From positions 62,001 to 126,000 of the forward strand of contig NZ_FNSU01000002.1 in the NCBI RefSeq assembly GCF_900105325.1: a DNA stretch of 64,000 bases, in the 5' to 3' direction. Below, piece by piece: positions 53,152-61,015 of this stretch (positions are counted from its first letter, which is position 1; each line of letters opens with the position of its first letter). The DNA comes from Pseudomonas marginalis (GTDB taxonomy: Bacteria > Pseudomonadota > Gammaproteobacteria > Pseudomonadales > Pseudomonadaceae). The notes under the pieces are model-generated. The model made no database searches. It was not told the DNA's origin and was given only the letters and a program-made list of their open reading frames with translations. Both the position numbers and the translations under genes were made by a program.

Positions 53152-54758
53152 ACAGTGTTCGGCGAAAGGATCAGCTGCGCGGCTTTTTCCGCGATCATCA
53201 GCGTCGGTGAACAGGTATTGCCGGAGGTAATGCGCGGCATGACCGAGGCATCGGCGATACGCAGGCCGGGCACACCATGTACGCGCAACTGGGCGTCGAC
53301 CACCGCGTCTTTATCGCTGCCCATGCGACAGGTGCCGACTGGATGGAAGATCGTCGTGCCGATACGCGCGGCCGCTTCGTGCAGTTGCTCTTCGGTTTGC
53401 AGCGCGTCGCCGGGCAGGTATTCCACCGGCTTGAACTGGCTCAGGGCCGGTGCGGCGACGATGCGTCGGGTCAGGCGAATGGCGTCGGCGGCCACCCGCA
53501 GGTCCTCCGGGTGGCTGAGGTAGTTGGGCCGGATCAGCGGCGCATCCGCCGGGTTGGCCGAGCGGATATCGATGCGGCCACGGCTTTGCGGGCGCAGGTC
53601 GCAGACCGAGGCGGTAAACGCCGGGAACCCATGCAGCGGTTCGCCAAAGCGCTCCAGGGACAGCGGCTGTACGTGGTATTCAAGGTTGGCCGAGGTCTGT
53701 TCCGGGCCCGAGCGGGCAAACGCGCCGAGCTGGCTGGGCGCCATCGACAGCGGGCCGCTGCGGTCATACAGGTAGCGCAGGCCCATGCCCATCTTGCCCC
53801 ATACGGTACCGGCGATCTGGTTCAGGGTGCGGGCGTTTTCCAGCTTGTAGATCAGCCGCAGCTGCAGGTGATCCTGCAGGTTGCCGCCGACGCCCGGCAG
53901 TTCATGCCGCACATCGATGCCCAGCGGCTTGAGCACGCTGGACGGGCCGATCCCCGAGCGTTGCAGGATGCCCGGCGAGCCCACGGAGCCGGCGCACAGC
54001 ACGATTTCCTTGCGGGCCTTCCAGCTCACTGGCTGGCCGTTTTGACGCCCGATCACCGCCGAGGCACGGCCGTTTTCCAGGACCACGCGGTCTACCTCGA
54101 CCTCGGTCAGCACGGTGAGATTGGGCCGCTGGCGGATCGGCTTGAGAAACGCCTTGGCCGCGTTCCAGCGTACCCCGGCCTTCTGGTTGACCTGGAAGTA
54201 GCCGCAGCCTTCGTTATCGCCCTGGTTGAAGTCGCTGATCGTGGCAATGCCGCTTTGCGCCGCGGCGTCCCGAAAGGCGTCCAGGATCGGCCAATGCAGC
54301 CGCTGCTGTTCGACTCGCCACTCGCCGCCGTCACTGTGGAATTCCGAGCTGCCGGCAAAATGGTTTTCGCTCTGCTTGAACAGTGGCAGCACGTCTTTCC
54401 AGGCCCAGCCATCGTTACCTGCCGCCGCCCAGCCGTCGTAGTCCTGGGCCTGGCCGCGCATGTAGATCATGCCGTTGATGGACGAGCAGCCGCCGAGCAC
54501 CTTGCCCCGTGGGTAGCTCAGCGCACGGCCTTGCAGGCCTTCCTGGGCTTCGGTCTTGAAGCACCAGTCGGTGCGCGGGTTACCGATGCAGAACAGGTAG
54601 CCGACGGGGATATGGATCCAGGGGTAGTTGTCGCGGCCACCGGCTTCAAGCAGCAGCACGCGGTGGGCGGGGTTGGCGGACAGTCGATTGGCGAGCAGGC
54701 AGCCTGCGGGGCCGGCGCCTACTACCACGTAATCGTATTCAGCAGCTGCAATGGGCAT
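53091..54758 (-). CDS. GMC-family FAD-dependent oxidoreductase (choline dehydrogenase-like)
   Basis: The 555-residue flavoenzyme has the FAD dinucleotide fold YDYVVVGAGPAGCLLANRL (residues 9-27), LLLEAGG and the GMC signature PRGKVLGGCSSINGMIYMRG. The catalytic His is in FHPVGTCRMG and the second active-site position in SGNTCSPTLMIAE. Family members oxidise choline, alcohols or sugars. No betaine-aldehyde dehydrogenase or betI is nearby, so choline is unlikely. A LysR gene is divergent and probably regulates it. The last 20 residues (GASLLAKNAKAPLPSG) come from a REP element. Confidence 0.87.
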   Translation of the reverse strand: MPIAAAEYDYVVVGAGPAGCLLANRLSANPAHRVLLLEAGGRDNYPWIHIPVGYLFCIGNPRTDWCFKTEAQEGLQGRALSYPRGKVLGGCSSINGMIYMRGQAQDYDGWAAAGNDGWAWKDVLPLFKQSENHFAGSSEFHSDGGEWRVEQQRLHWPILDAFRDAAAQSGIATISDFNQGDNEGCGYFQVNQKAGVRWNAAKAFLKPIRQRPNLTVLTEVEVDRVVLENGRASAVIGRQNGQPVSWKARKEIVLCAGSVGSPGILQRSGIGPSSVLKPLGIDVRHELPGVGGNLQDHLQLRLIYKLENARTLNQIAGTVWGKMGMGLRYLYDRSGPLSMAPSQLGAFARSGPEQTSANLEYHVQPLSLERFGEPLHGFPAFTASVCDLRPQSRGRIDIRSANPADAPLIRPNYLSHPEDLRVAADAIRLTRRIVAAPALSQFKPVEYLPGDALQTEEQLHEAAARIGTTIFHPVGTCRMGSDKDAVVDAQLRVHGVPGLRIADASVMPRITSGNTCSPTLMIAEKAAQLILSPNTVGASLLAKNAKAPLPSGFPA

Positions 54759-54798
54759 CTGAGGTCTCGCTTGTTTTTCTTATTGGCTCCATCCTAGT

Positions 54799-54829
54799 TG
54801 TTAGTTTTCGTCTTAAAAATGTTAGTTTT
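54799..54829. promoter_or_regulatory. Direct repeat in the GMC-LysR divergent region
   Basis: TGTTAGTTTT occurs at 54799-54808 and again at 54820-54829, 21 bp apart, or two helical turns. The site lies between the divergent starts (54758 and 54887), 41 and 58 bp from them. It could be a binding site for the LysR regulator; this is inference. Confidence 0.4.
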
Positions 54830-54886
54830 TACCCAGCTGCTGTGCGTTTTTAAACAGCGCTATCCGGGCCATGCAATGGAGGCGAC

Positions 54887-55780
54887 ATGTTCGACTGGAA
54901 TGACCTGCGGTATTTTCTGGAGTTGCAGCGCAGCGGCCGCCTGCTCACCGCCGCGCAGCGCCTGAAAACCACGCACGCCACGGTGGCCCGGCATATCGAA
55001 GCCATCGAGAAGAGCCTCGGCACCGCGCTGTTCGTACAGCACGCCCAGGGCTACGAACTGACCCCCGCCGGCGAAGCCCTGCTCAAACACGCCGAAGCCA
55101 TGGAAAACGTCGCGCTGCTGGCCGAGGACGAATTGACCCACGCCGCTGCACCCCTGGGCAAGATCCGCCTCGGGGTGGCCGAAGGGTTGGGGGTGATGTT
55201 CCTCGCCGGCCGCATGGGCGGGCTGTTCGAACGTTATCCCGGCCTGGAAGTGGAACTGCTCGCCGTGCCGCGTTTCGTCAGCATCCTCAACCGCGAGGCG
55301 GAAATCAGCATCCACCTCGAACGCCCCAGCGTCGATCAACTGGTCACGCGCAAACTCACCGATTACCGCCTGGCGCTCTACGCCAGCCGTGCCTACCTGG
55401 CGCGCACGCCTCCGATAGAAAAACGCGAAGATCTCGCGGCCCATTCATGGATCGATTACGTCGACGACCTGCTGTTCAGCCAGGAACTGAAATTTCTCAG
55501 CAGCTTCTGCCGCAACCCCAAGGTGGTGTTCCATAGCACCAGCGTCATCGCCCAGCACCAGGCCGCCCGCTCCGGTTTGGGGATTGCGGTGTTGCCGTGC
55601 TTCATGGCGTCGGGCGACCCGGAGCTGGTGCCGTTGCTACCGGGGGAGGGGATCCAGCGCAGCTACTGGATCAGCTCGCGCCGGGAGTTGCACAAGTCGG
55701 TGCGGTTGCGGGTGTTGTGGGACTACGTGGTGGAATTGTGCGCGCGGGAGCAGCCACTGTTGCTCGGCGAATCCAGCTGA
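54887..55780 (+). CDS. LysR-family transcriptional regulator
   Basis: The 297-residue protein has a LysR helix-turn-helix (NDLRYFLELQRSGRLLTAAQRLKTTHATVARHIEAIEK) and an effector domain with VAEGLGVMFLAGRMGGLF, SVDQLVTRKLTDYRLALYASRAYL and SGLGIAVLPCFMAS. It is divergent from the GMC oxidoreductase gene and likely controls it. It belongs to the AlsR/YafC-like branch that usually acts on nearby metabolic genes. The ligand is not apparent. Confidence 0.85.
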   Translation: MFDWNDLRYFLELQRSGRLLTAAQRLKTTHATVARHIEAIEKSLGTALFVQHAQGYELTPAGEALLKHAEAMENVALLAEDELTHAAAPLGKIRLGVAEGLGVMFLAGRMGGLFERYPGLEVELLAVPRFVSILNREAEISIHLERPSVDQLVTRKLTDYRLALYASRAYLARTPPIEKREDLAAHSWIDYVDDLLFSQELKFLSSFCRNPKVVFHSTSVIAQHQAARSGLGIAVLPCFMASGDPELVPLLPGEGIQRSYWISSRRELHKSVRLRVLWDYVVELCAREQPLLLGESS

Positions 55781-55822
55781 AGAAACCCTCCCGCATTGAT
55801 CTGTGGTGTTGGTTGAATCGGA

Positions 55823-56920
55823 TTAATCCCTCAATTCGAATTCAGCACTGCCCAATCGCTCTCCATTCACCAGCACATGCACCGCATGCCTGCCGGGATA
55901 GTGCTTGCGCGTGGTCAACGCGCGAATATGCTGCTCGCGGCGGATGCTCTGCCGTTCACCCGCGCCCAGCGTAAACGCCTTGAGCTTGAACACCTTGGCC
56001 GCGCTGTGCCCGGCGCTTTTGACGTAGTCGATGGCATAGTCCACCACCAGTTTCTGTGCAGTGGCAGCGGTGGATTCCAGGCTGAATGACAGGTTGATCC
56101 GCTCGCCCAGGGTGATCACCGCCGGCGTCACGCTCAGGTGATGGAGCTTCACCTCGGCCTTGGCGCCTGCGCCCATGATCGTCAGCGCGCGGGTGTTGCC
56201 CTGCTTGATCAGGCTGCGCAGCGCATGGCGGGCGATCCAGGCGGTGTGCGGGTTATCCAGGTTCCAGCCTTCGATCAGGCTGAGCACCCAATCCGGGTGG
56301 TCCTTGGTGATGTCGTTGAGGTGGTTGGCCACGGATTTGCGTACGTAGAGGCTGCTGTCGGCCTTGAGGTTATCGAGGATCGGCGCGCACAGCTCGGGGT
56401 TGGCCTGCACCTTGGCCAGGCGAAACGACCACGGCAGGCGCGGGCGCGAGCCTTCGCTGGCGAGGCGGCGCACGTGATCGTTGTCATCCCGCGACCAGGT
56501 TTGCATGACCGCCAAGGTGCGTTCGAAGTCGTGGAGCAAGAAGGGTCTTATGGCGAACTCAGCCGAGCCAAAGGGGGTGAAGTATTTGAGCGCGGCCATG
56601 GAGCGTTTGAAGTCATCCAGGCCGTAGCTCGCCACGTAGTGCGGCAGGCACAGGCTGACAAACCCGCTGTTCAGGCGCGGGGCCAGGGCGTAGAGCAGCT
56701 TGAGGGTCTGGGCATAGTCCAGCGGGATCACCGCGTGCAGGCTTTCGCTGACCCGCGCCATACGCTGCATCACCGATAACTCGGCGAGCCCGGCCTTGGC
56801 ATGCTTGAGAAACCCCTTGGCGTCGAACGCCGGGTACACCGCGGTCATCTCGCTGGCGATGTGTTCCAGGCGTTCGAGGTTGAAGATTTCCTTGAGGGCC
56901 GGGGCGCTTTGGTCGGTCAT
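55823..56920 (-). CDS. alkC: AlkC-type DNA glycosylase (AlkD-like HEAT-repeat fold plus Ig domain)
   Basis: The 365-residue protein has about 250 residues of HEAT-like helical repeats (FNLERLEHIASEMTAVYPAFDAKGFLKHA, KYFTPFGSAEFAIRPFLLHD, SLYVRKSVANHLNDITKDHPDWVL) and a C-terminal beta-rich, Ig-like domain (LHHLSVTPAVITLGERINLSFSL to the end). This is the Ig-containing AlkC architecture, which removes 3-methylcytosine and other positively charged alkylated bases. It follows the glutamine synthetase-like gene by 14 bp and is probably the last gene of that operon, an unusual partnership for DNA repair. Confidence 0.82.
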   Translation of the reverse strand: MTDQSAPALKEIFNLERLEHIASEMTAVYPAFDAKGFLKHAKAGLAELSVMQRMARVSESLHAVIPLDYAQTLKLLYALAPRLNSGFVSLCLPHYVASYGLDDFKRSMAALKYFTPFGSAEFAIRPFLLHDFERTLAVMQTWSRDDNDHVRRLASEGSRPRLPWSFRLAKVQANPELCAPILDNLKADSSLYVRKSVANHLNDITKDHPDWVLSLIEGWNLDNPHTAWIARHALRSLIKQGNTRALTIMGAGAKAEVKLHHLSVTPAVITLGERINLSFSLESTAATAQKLVVDYAIDYVKSAGHSAAKVFKLKAFTLGAGERQSIRREQHIRALTTRKHYPGRHAVHVLVNGERLGSAEFELRD

Positions 56921-56934
56921 CGGTTATTCCGTCG

Positions 56935-58281
56935 TTAGAGAAACCAGCGGTATTCCCGCGCATGGATTTCTTGTTGAAAGGCCAGGTGATCCTGGCGTTT
57001 GTTCTCGCAGTACACGTCGACAAATTCGGCGCCCAGCTTATCGCGCACTACCGGCTGATGCTGCATGGCGCGCACGGCATCGAGCATTTCCACGGGGAAG
57101 TCGGTGCCGCTGCTGCGGTCCTCGTTCAGTGGCGCGATAGGTTCTCGCCCGGCTTCAAGGCCATGTTCAAGGCCGACCAGGATCGCCGCCAGCACCAGGT
57201 ACGGGTTGGCGTCGGCACTGGCCAGGCGATGTTCGATCCTCAGGTTGCGCGGGTCGGAGTCGGGGATGCGCACGCACGCATCGCGGTCTTCAAACCCCCA
57301 GCAGGCGCGGGTGGCCGCGTTGACCGTACCGCCCAGGCGGCGGAAGGCATTGTGGTTGGGCGAGAAGATCGGCATGCAGTGGGGCAGCAATTCCAGACAA
57401 CCGGCCACGGCATGGCGCAGGGGTTGCTGCTGGTGCGCCGCGAGCACATTGTTGCCCGCACCGTCGTACAGGCTGACATGCACATGCATGCCGCTGCCGG
57501 GAAATTGCAGGTAAGGCTTGGCCATGAAGCTGGCGCGGTAGCCGTGCTTGAGCGCCACGCCGCGGGTGCTGCGACAGAACAGGGCTGCCCAGTCGGCGGC
57601 GCGCAGGCCGTCGTCGAGGTGGCCGAAATTGATCTCGAACTGGCCGGGGCCGAGTTCGGCGGTGATCACCGTGATGTCGATGCCCTGGTCCTTGGCGGTC
57701 TGCGCCATGTCGTCCAGCACTTCGCTGAAGCGCGACAGCCGTTCGATATGCAGGTTGGGTTGGTCGTCGGTGTCATCGCTGAGCGGGTCACGGGCGAATT
57801 GCGGCAGGCCGTTGTCGAGCTTTTTGTCGAACAGGTAGAACTCCAGTTCGAAGGCCACCACCGGGTGAATGCCTTTGTGGTGCAGGCGCTCCAGCACCTT
57901 GGCCAGGACTTCGCGAGGTTCGAATTCGATCGGCGCCTCGGTGCCGTCCGAGGTGATCAACATCTGCCCCAAAGGCTGCGACTCCCAGCGCACCGGCTTG
58001 AGCGTGCCGGGCACCAGGCGACGGTTGGCATCCGGGTCGCCGTCGTGGAAGCAGTAGTCGCCGATCTTGAACAGCCCGCCCTGAACCCCCAGCAGCACGG
58101 CGTTCTGCGGCAGCTTCAAGGGGCTGCCGGCGGCGACCTTTTCCAGCATCTCGATGGGGTAGCGCTTGCCGTAGAAATGCCCGGGGATGTCCAGGGCAAT
58201 CAGGTCGACATAACGCACGTCGGGATGGTTCTGGCGAAAGGTCCGTACTTCGGCCAGTAACGTGGAGGCTTGGCTTTTCAC
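56935..58281 (-). CDS. Glutamine synthetase-family gamma-glutamyl ligase (PuuA-like)
   Basis: The 448-residue protein has the glutamine synthetase catalytic domain: VAFELEFYLFDKK, TAELGPGQFEINFGH (metal-binding Glu), FMAKPYLQFPGSGMHVHVSL and NHNAFRRLGG. The lack of a full-length GlnA N-terminal region and the RIEHRLASADANPYLVLAAIL motif are typical of PuuA/GlnA3-like enzymes that glutamylate polyamines or amines. GTG at 58281 with AGGAG 8 bp upstream is the chosen start. It is 11 bp downstream of the XRE-cupin regulator, a pairing seen with PuuR in polyamine catabolism. Confidence 0.85.
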   Translation of the reverse strand: MKSQASTLLAEVRTFRQNHPDVRYVDLIALDIPGHFYGKRYPIEMLEKVAAGSPLKLPQNAVLLGVQGGLFKIGDYCFHDGDPDANRRLVPGTLKPVRWESQPLGQMLITSDGTEAPIEFEPREVLAKVLERLHHKGIHPVVAFELEFYLFDKKLDNGLPQFARDPLSDDTDDQPNLHIERLSRFSEVLDDMAQTAKDQGIDITVITAELGPGQFEINFGHLDDGLRAADWAALFCRSTRGVALKHGYRASFMAKPYLQFPGSGMHVHVSLYDGAGNNVLAAHQQQPLRHAVAGCLELLPHCMPIFSPNHNAFRRLGGTVNAATRACWGFEDRDACVRIPDSDPRNLRIEHRLASADANPYLVLAAILVGLEHGLEAGREPIAPLNEDRSSGTDFPVEMLDAVRAMQHQPVVRDKLGAEFVDVYCENKRQDHLAFQQEIHAREYRWFL

Positions 58282-58292
58282 GGGTGTTGCTC

Positions 58293-58850
58293 CTAGTTGT
58301 AAACCCACAGCACGCGGGCGGGCAGGTCGGTGAGGTTGGCGTAGCGGCAGTGGGCGAAACTGGCCAGGTGGAAGCTGTCACCGGGGCCGAGGGTGACCGA
58401 ATCGGCCTCGCCCTCTACCCACAGCGTCAATTCCCCTTCCAGTACAAATCCGGCCTGCTCGGCGCGGTCGCTCATGGTTTGTTCACCGCTATTGGCACCC
58501 GGGGCCAGCAGGCTGTCGAGCATCGAGAAGGCGCCATTCATGCTGGGGGACACCAGGATGTCGGTGATGCCGTTGGCGTAATACACCGTGCGGCGTTCGT
58601 TGGGGCGGGTGACCCAGCTCACGGCCTTGGGTTTGGACAGGCTGTAGAAATAGGTGGTGGGCACGTCGAGGGCATGGCTGATGGCGGTGAGATCCGCCAC
58701 GGTCGGACGCGACAAGCCCCGTTCCACTTGGGACAGGAAGCCCACCGAACGCTCGATTTTCTGTGCGAGTTGGGCGAGGGTGAGCTTCTTGTACTTGCGC
58801 AGGTCGTGGATCAGGATCGCCAGGGCGTCGAGTTCTTCTTGCTGGTTCAT
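58293..58850 (-). CDS. XRE-cupin transcriptional regulator, PuuR-like
   Basis: The 185-residue protein has an XRE helix-turn-helix (LRKYKKLTLAQLAQKIERSVGFLSQVERGLSRPTVADL, about 18-55) and a cupin sensor domain at the C terminus (AGFVLEGELTLWVEGEADSVTLGPGDSFHL). PuuR-type regulators repress polyamine-use genes and release DNA with their ligand. It heads the operon with the glutamine synthetase-like and alkC genes. ATG at 58850 fits the family, but it has no good ribosome site and sits inside a TTCATGAAA motif; an ATG at 58874 is the alternative. Confidence 0.82.
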   Translation of the reverse strand: MNQQEELDALAILIHDLRKYKKLTLAQLAQKIERSVGFLSQVERGLSRPTVADLTAISHALDVPTTYFYSLSKPKAVSWVTRPNERRTVYYANGITDILVSPSMNGAFSMLDSLLAPGANSGEQTMSDRAEQAGFVLEGELTLWVEGEADSVTLGPGDSFHLASFAHCRYANLTDLPARVLWVYN

Positions 58851-58878
58851 GAAATTTATATCTAATAATTTCATGAAA
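58846..58878. promoter_or_regulatory. Repeated TTCATGAAA motifs at the XRE-cupin start
   Basis: TTCATGAAA occurs at 58846-58854, over the start codon, and TTTCATGAAA, a perfect palindrome, at 58869-58878. Their centres are 24 bp apart. A third half-like TTTCATGG follows near 58893. Dyads at a regulator's own start suggest autorepression by the XRE-cupin protein. Confidence 0.4.
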
Positions 58879-59070
58879 AATTACAGGATTTATTTCATGG
58901 CGGCAATGGGCAGGGCGCGTAAGCCCGCTCACCACAGGGAGATTTGTCAGGGTCTGAAAAGTTGTGTAGATACCTATGCTCATCACAGGGGATCAAGGTT
59001 CAACAGGCTGAATGATTTCATGCGCCTGCGGTCGGAACCTGGGTACGCATCATTCATTGAAGGAGCACCC

Positions 59071-59379
59071 ATGAAGTCCAAAACCCTCGCTGCCTGTGTC
59101 CTGGTCGCCGCCAGCCTGTCCACCGCCAGCTTTGTCGTGCAGGCCGGCGACACTCCCCAGGAAACCGTGCAGCCTTCGAACATCAATACCCGTGATTTGA
59201 AAGAAGGCGACCGTGCCCCGGACATCCTGATGCGCAAGGAGTCGGCGGTCAGCGACTGGAAGAAACGCGGTCTCAAGCAGCCTGAAGCCGACAGCCAGTG
59301 GGCCCGTGTGGGCGACAGGTTCGTGCTGCTCAAAACCACCAACGGCACCATCCTGGAGATCACGCCCGTCAAGAAATGA
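59071..59379 (+). CDS. RcnB-family periplasmic protein
   Basis: The 102-residue protein has a signal peptide (MKSKTLAACVLVAASLSTASFVVQA) and a small RcnB-like domain: NINTRDLKEGDRAPDILMRKESAVSDWKKRGLKQPEADSQWARVGDRFVLLKTTNGTILEI. RcnB in E. coli helps set periplasmic nickel and cobalt levels; many homologues have no proven metal role. No His-rich metal motif is seen here. AGGAG precedes the ATG. It stands alone between divergent and co-directional genes. Confidence 0.8.
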   Translation: MKSKTLAACVLVAASLSTASFVVQAGDTPQETVQPSNINTRDLKEGDRAPDILMRKESAVSDWKKRGLKQPEADSQWARVGDRFVLLKTTNGTILEITPVKK

Positions 59380-59455
59380 CCCGCGTTTTTTCCTCGCTCT
59401 TGCGTTAAGGTAACCGGCCATCAAGACCGCGTTACCTTAGACGAAAGAGAGCAGG

Positions 59456-60649
59456 ATGCTTGCCACAATAAGAAACTACCCCCGCGCCGTGAACCTGCTG
59501 TTGTCCGCCACGTTGCTGCTGACGCTGGCCAAGGCGATTACCTTTCCCTACCTGGTGATCTACCTCACCCGCCAATTTGCCCTCGATATCACCCAGGTTG
59601 GGCTGGTGATCGGCAGCTCGTTGATCCTTGGCTCGCTGCTCAGCGTATATGGCGGTTTTCTGGTCGACCGCATCAACAGTTATCGACTGTTGCTGGGGTT
59701 GAGCGTGCTGTTTGGGCTGGGTTTTATCGGTACGGTGCTGGCGCAGAACATCTGGGCGTTCTACAGCTGCCTGATCCTGATCAACCTGGCCTACGCGGTC
59801 ATCGATATTGCGGTAAAGGCCGGTTTTGCCAGCTTGTTGCCGGAAGATGCGCGCAGCGAAGTGTTTTCCATCAAGTACACGCTGACCAATATCGGCTATG
59901 CCGCGGGGCCGTTCTTTGGGGCGATGGTGGCCAAGCTGGACATCAGCCTGCCGTTCATCCTGTCGGCGTTGTTGGGGGCGGGTTTTTTCCTGCTGTACTG
60001 GCGCTGGGGCGATCGCACCCTGGCGACCATCGATGTGACGCAAAAGCCGGTGCCGTTCCTGGCCGTCGGCCGCGTGCTGCTGCGTGACCATCGCCTGGTG
60101 TGCTTCACCCTTGGGGGTGTGCTCAGCGCCGTGGTGTTCGGCCAGTTCACCGCCTACCTCTCGCAGTACCTGGTCACCACCACCAGTGCTGAATACACCT
60201 ACACCGTCATCAGTGCCGTGCTCACCACCAACGCCGTGCTGGTGATCGCCTTGCAGTACGTGATTGGTCGACGTATTTCCCACCGTTACCTCAGCCAATG
60301 GCTGATCGCCGGCCTGGGCATGTTCATGCTGGGCTTGATTGGTTTTGCGCTGTCCACCAGCGTGCTGTGGTGGGTGCTGGCGATGGCAGTATTTACCGTG
60401 GGGGAAATCATCGTGTTCCCGGCCGAATACATGTTTATCGACCGGATCGCCCCGGACCACCTGCGCGGCATGTACTACGGCGCACAGAACCTGTCCAACC
60501 TGGGGGCGGCGCTGGGGCCGGTGTTGTGCGGGCTGGTGCTGGCCAGCCTGCCGGCCCACTACATGTTCTACATGCTGGGGGCGTTCATCGTCGCGGGCGG
60601 GGTGTTCTATTTCATTGGTTCGTCGTTGAAGGCGCGTCTTCCAGCGTGA
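59456..60649 (+). CDS. MFS exporter, YdeE-like
   Basis: The 397-residue protein has twelve TM segments. It resembles E. coli YdeE in several places: TLAKAITFPYLVIYLTRQFALDITQVGLVIG, NLAYAVIDIAVKAGFASLLPEDARSEVFSIKYTLTNIGYAAGP, and VFTVGEIIVFPAEYMFIDRIAPDHLRGMYYGAQNL. YdeE-type exporters act on dipeptides or amino acid derivatives. GAGAGCAGG precedes the ATG. Its 3' end overlaps the convergent DUF1652 gene by 38 bp, an unusual arrangement. Confidence 0.83.
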   Translation: MLATIRNYPRAVNLLLSATLLLTLAKAITFPYLVIYLTRQFALDITQVGLVIGSSLILGSLLSVYGGFLVDRINSYRLLLGLSVLFGLGFIGTVLAQNIWAFYSCLILINLAYAVIDIAVKAGFASLLPEDARSEVFSIKYTLTNIGYAAGPFFGAMVAKLDISLPFILSALLGAGFFLLYWRWGDRTLATIDVTQKPVPFLAVGRVLLRDHRLVCFTLGGVLSAVVFGQFTAYLSQYLVTTTSAEYTYTVISAVLTTNAVLVIALQYVIGRRISHRYLSQWLIAGLGMFMLGLIGFALSTSVLWWVLAMAVFTVGEIIVFPAEYMFIDRIAPDHLRGMYYGAQNLSNLGAALGPVLCGLVLASLPAHYMFYMLGAFIVAGGVFYFIGSSLKARLPA

Positions 60650-60884
60650 CCTTGCCCATGTTGTTGCTTTGCAGTTCGTAGCGCAGTTCTTCCACCATCT
60701 TTTCCACGTCTTGCGGGGTCTGCAGCCGGTTGGTGCTGATCCCCGTCACCACCAGGTCCACCCGGCCGGTGTCGGCGTCGTAGACTTTGAGGGTCAGCGA
60801 CGCATCCCGGCACAGGGTGAACTCGCATGTCAGCGGCGCGAGGCCTTCTTCGATGCAATTTCGCAGTTGAGAGAGCGTAAACAT
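60612..60884 (-). CDS. DUF1652 family small protein
   Basis: The 90-residue protein (MFTLSQLRNCIEEGLAPLTCEFTLCRDASLTLKVYDADTGRVDLVVTGISTN) belongs to DUF1652, a group nearly confined to Pseudomonas. It is an alpha/beta protein without signal or TM segment. AAGGAACC lies upstream of the ATG at 60884. Function is unknown. Confidence 0.8.
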   Translation of the reverse strand: MFTLSQLRNCIEEGLAPLTCEFTLCRDASLTLKVYDADTGRVDLVVTGISTNRLQTPQDVEKMVEELRYELQSNNMGKVTLEDAPSTTNQ

Positions 60885-61015
60885 GTGGGTTCCTTCAGGG
60901 TGTCGTTTTACGACGGCACAGGTTGAAAGCCCTGTACTCACACCCTGAAGGTTAGGGATTGGGACTGCGCGGGATAAGGCGAATTCGCACTAGCCGCACT
61001 AGTGCATTTGCACTT

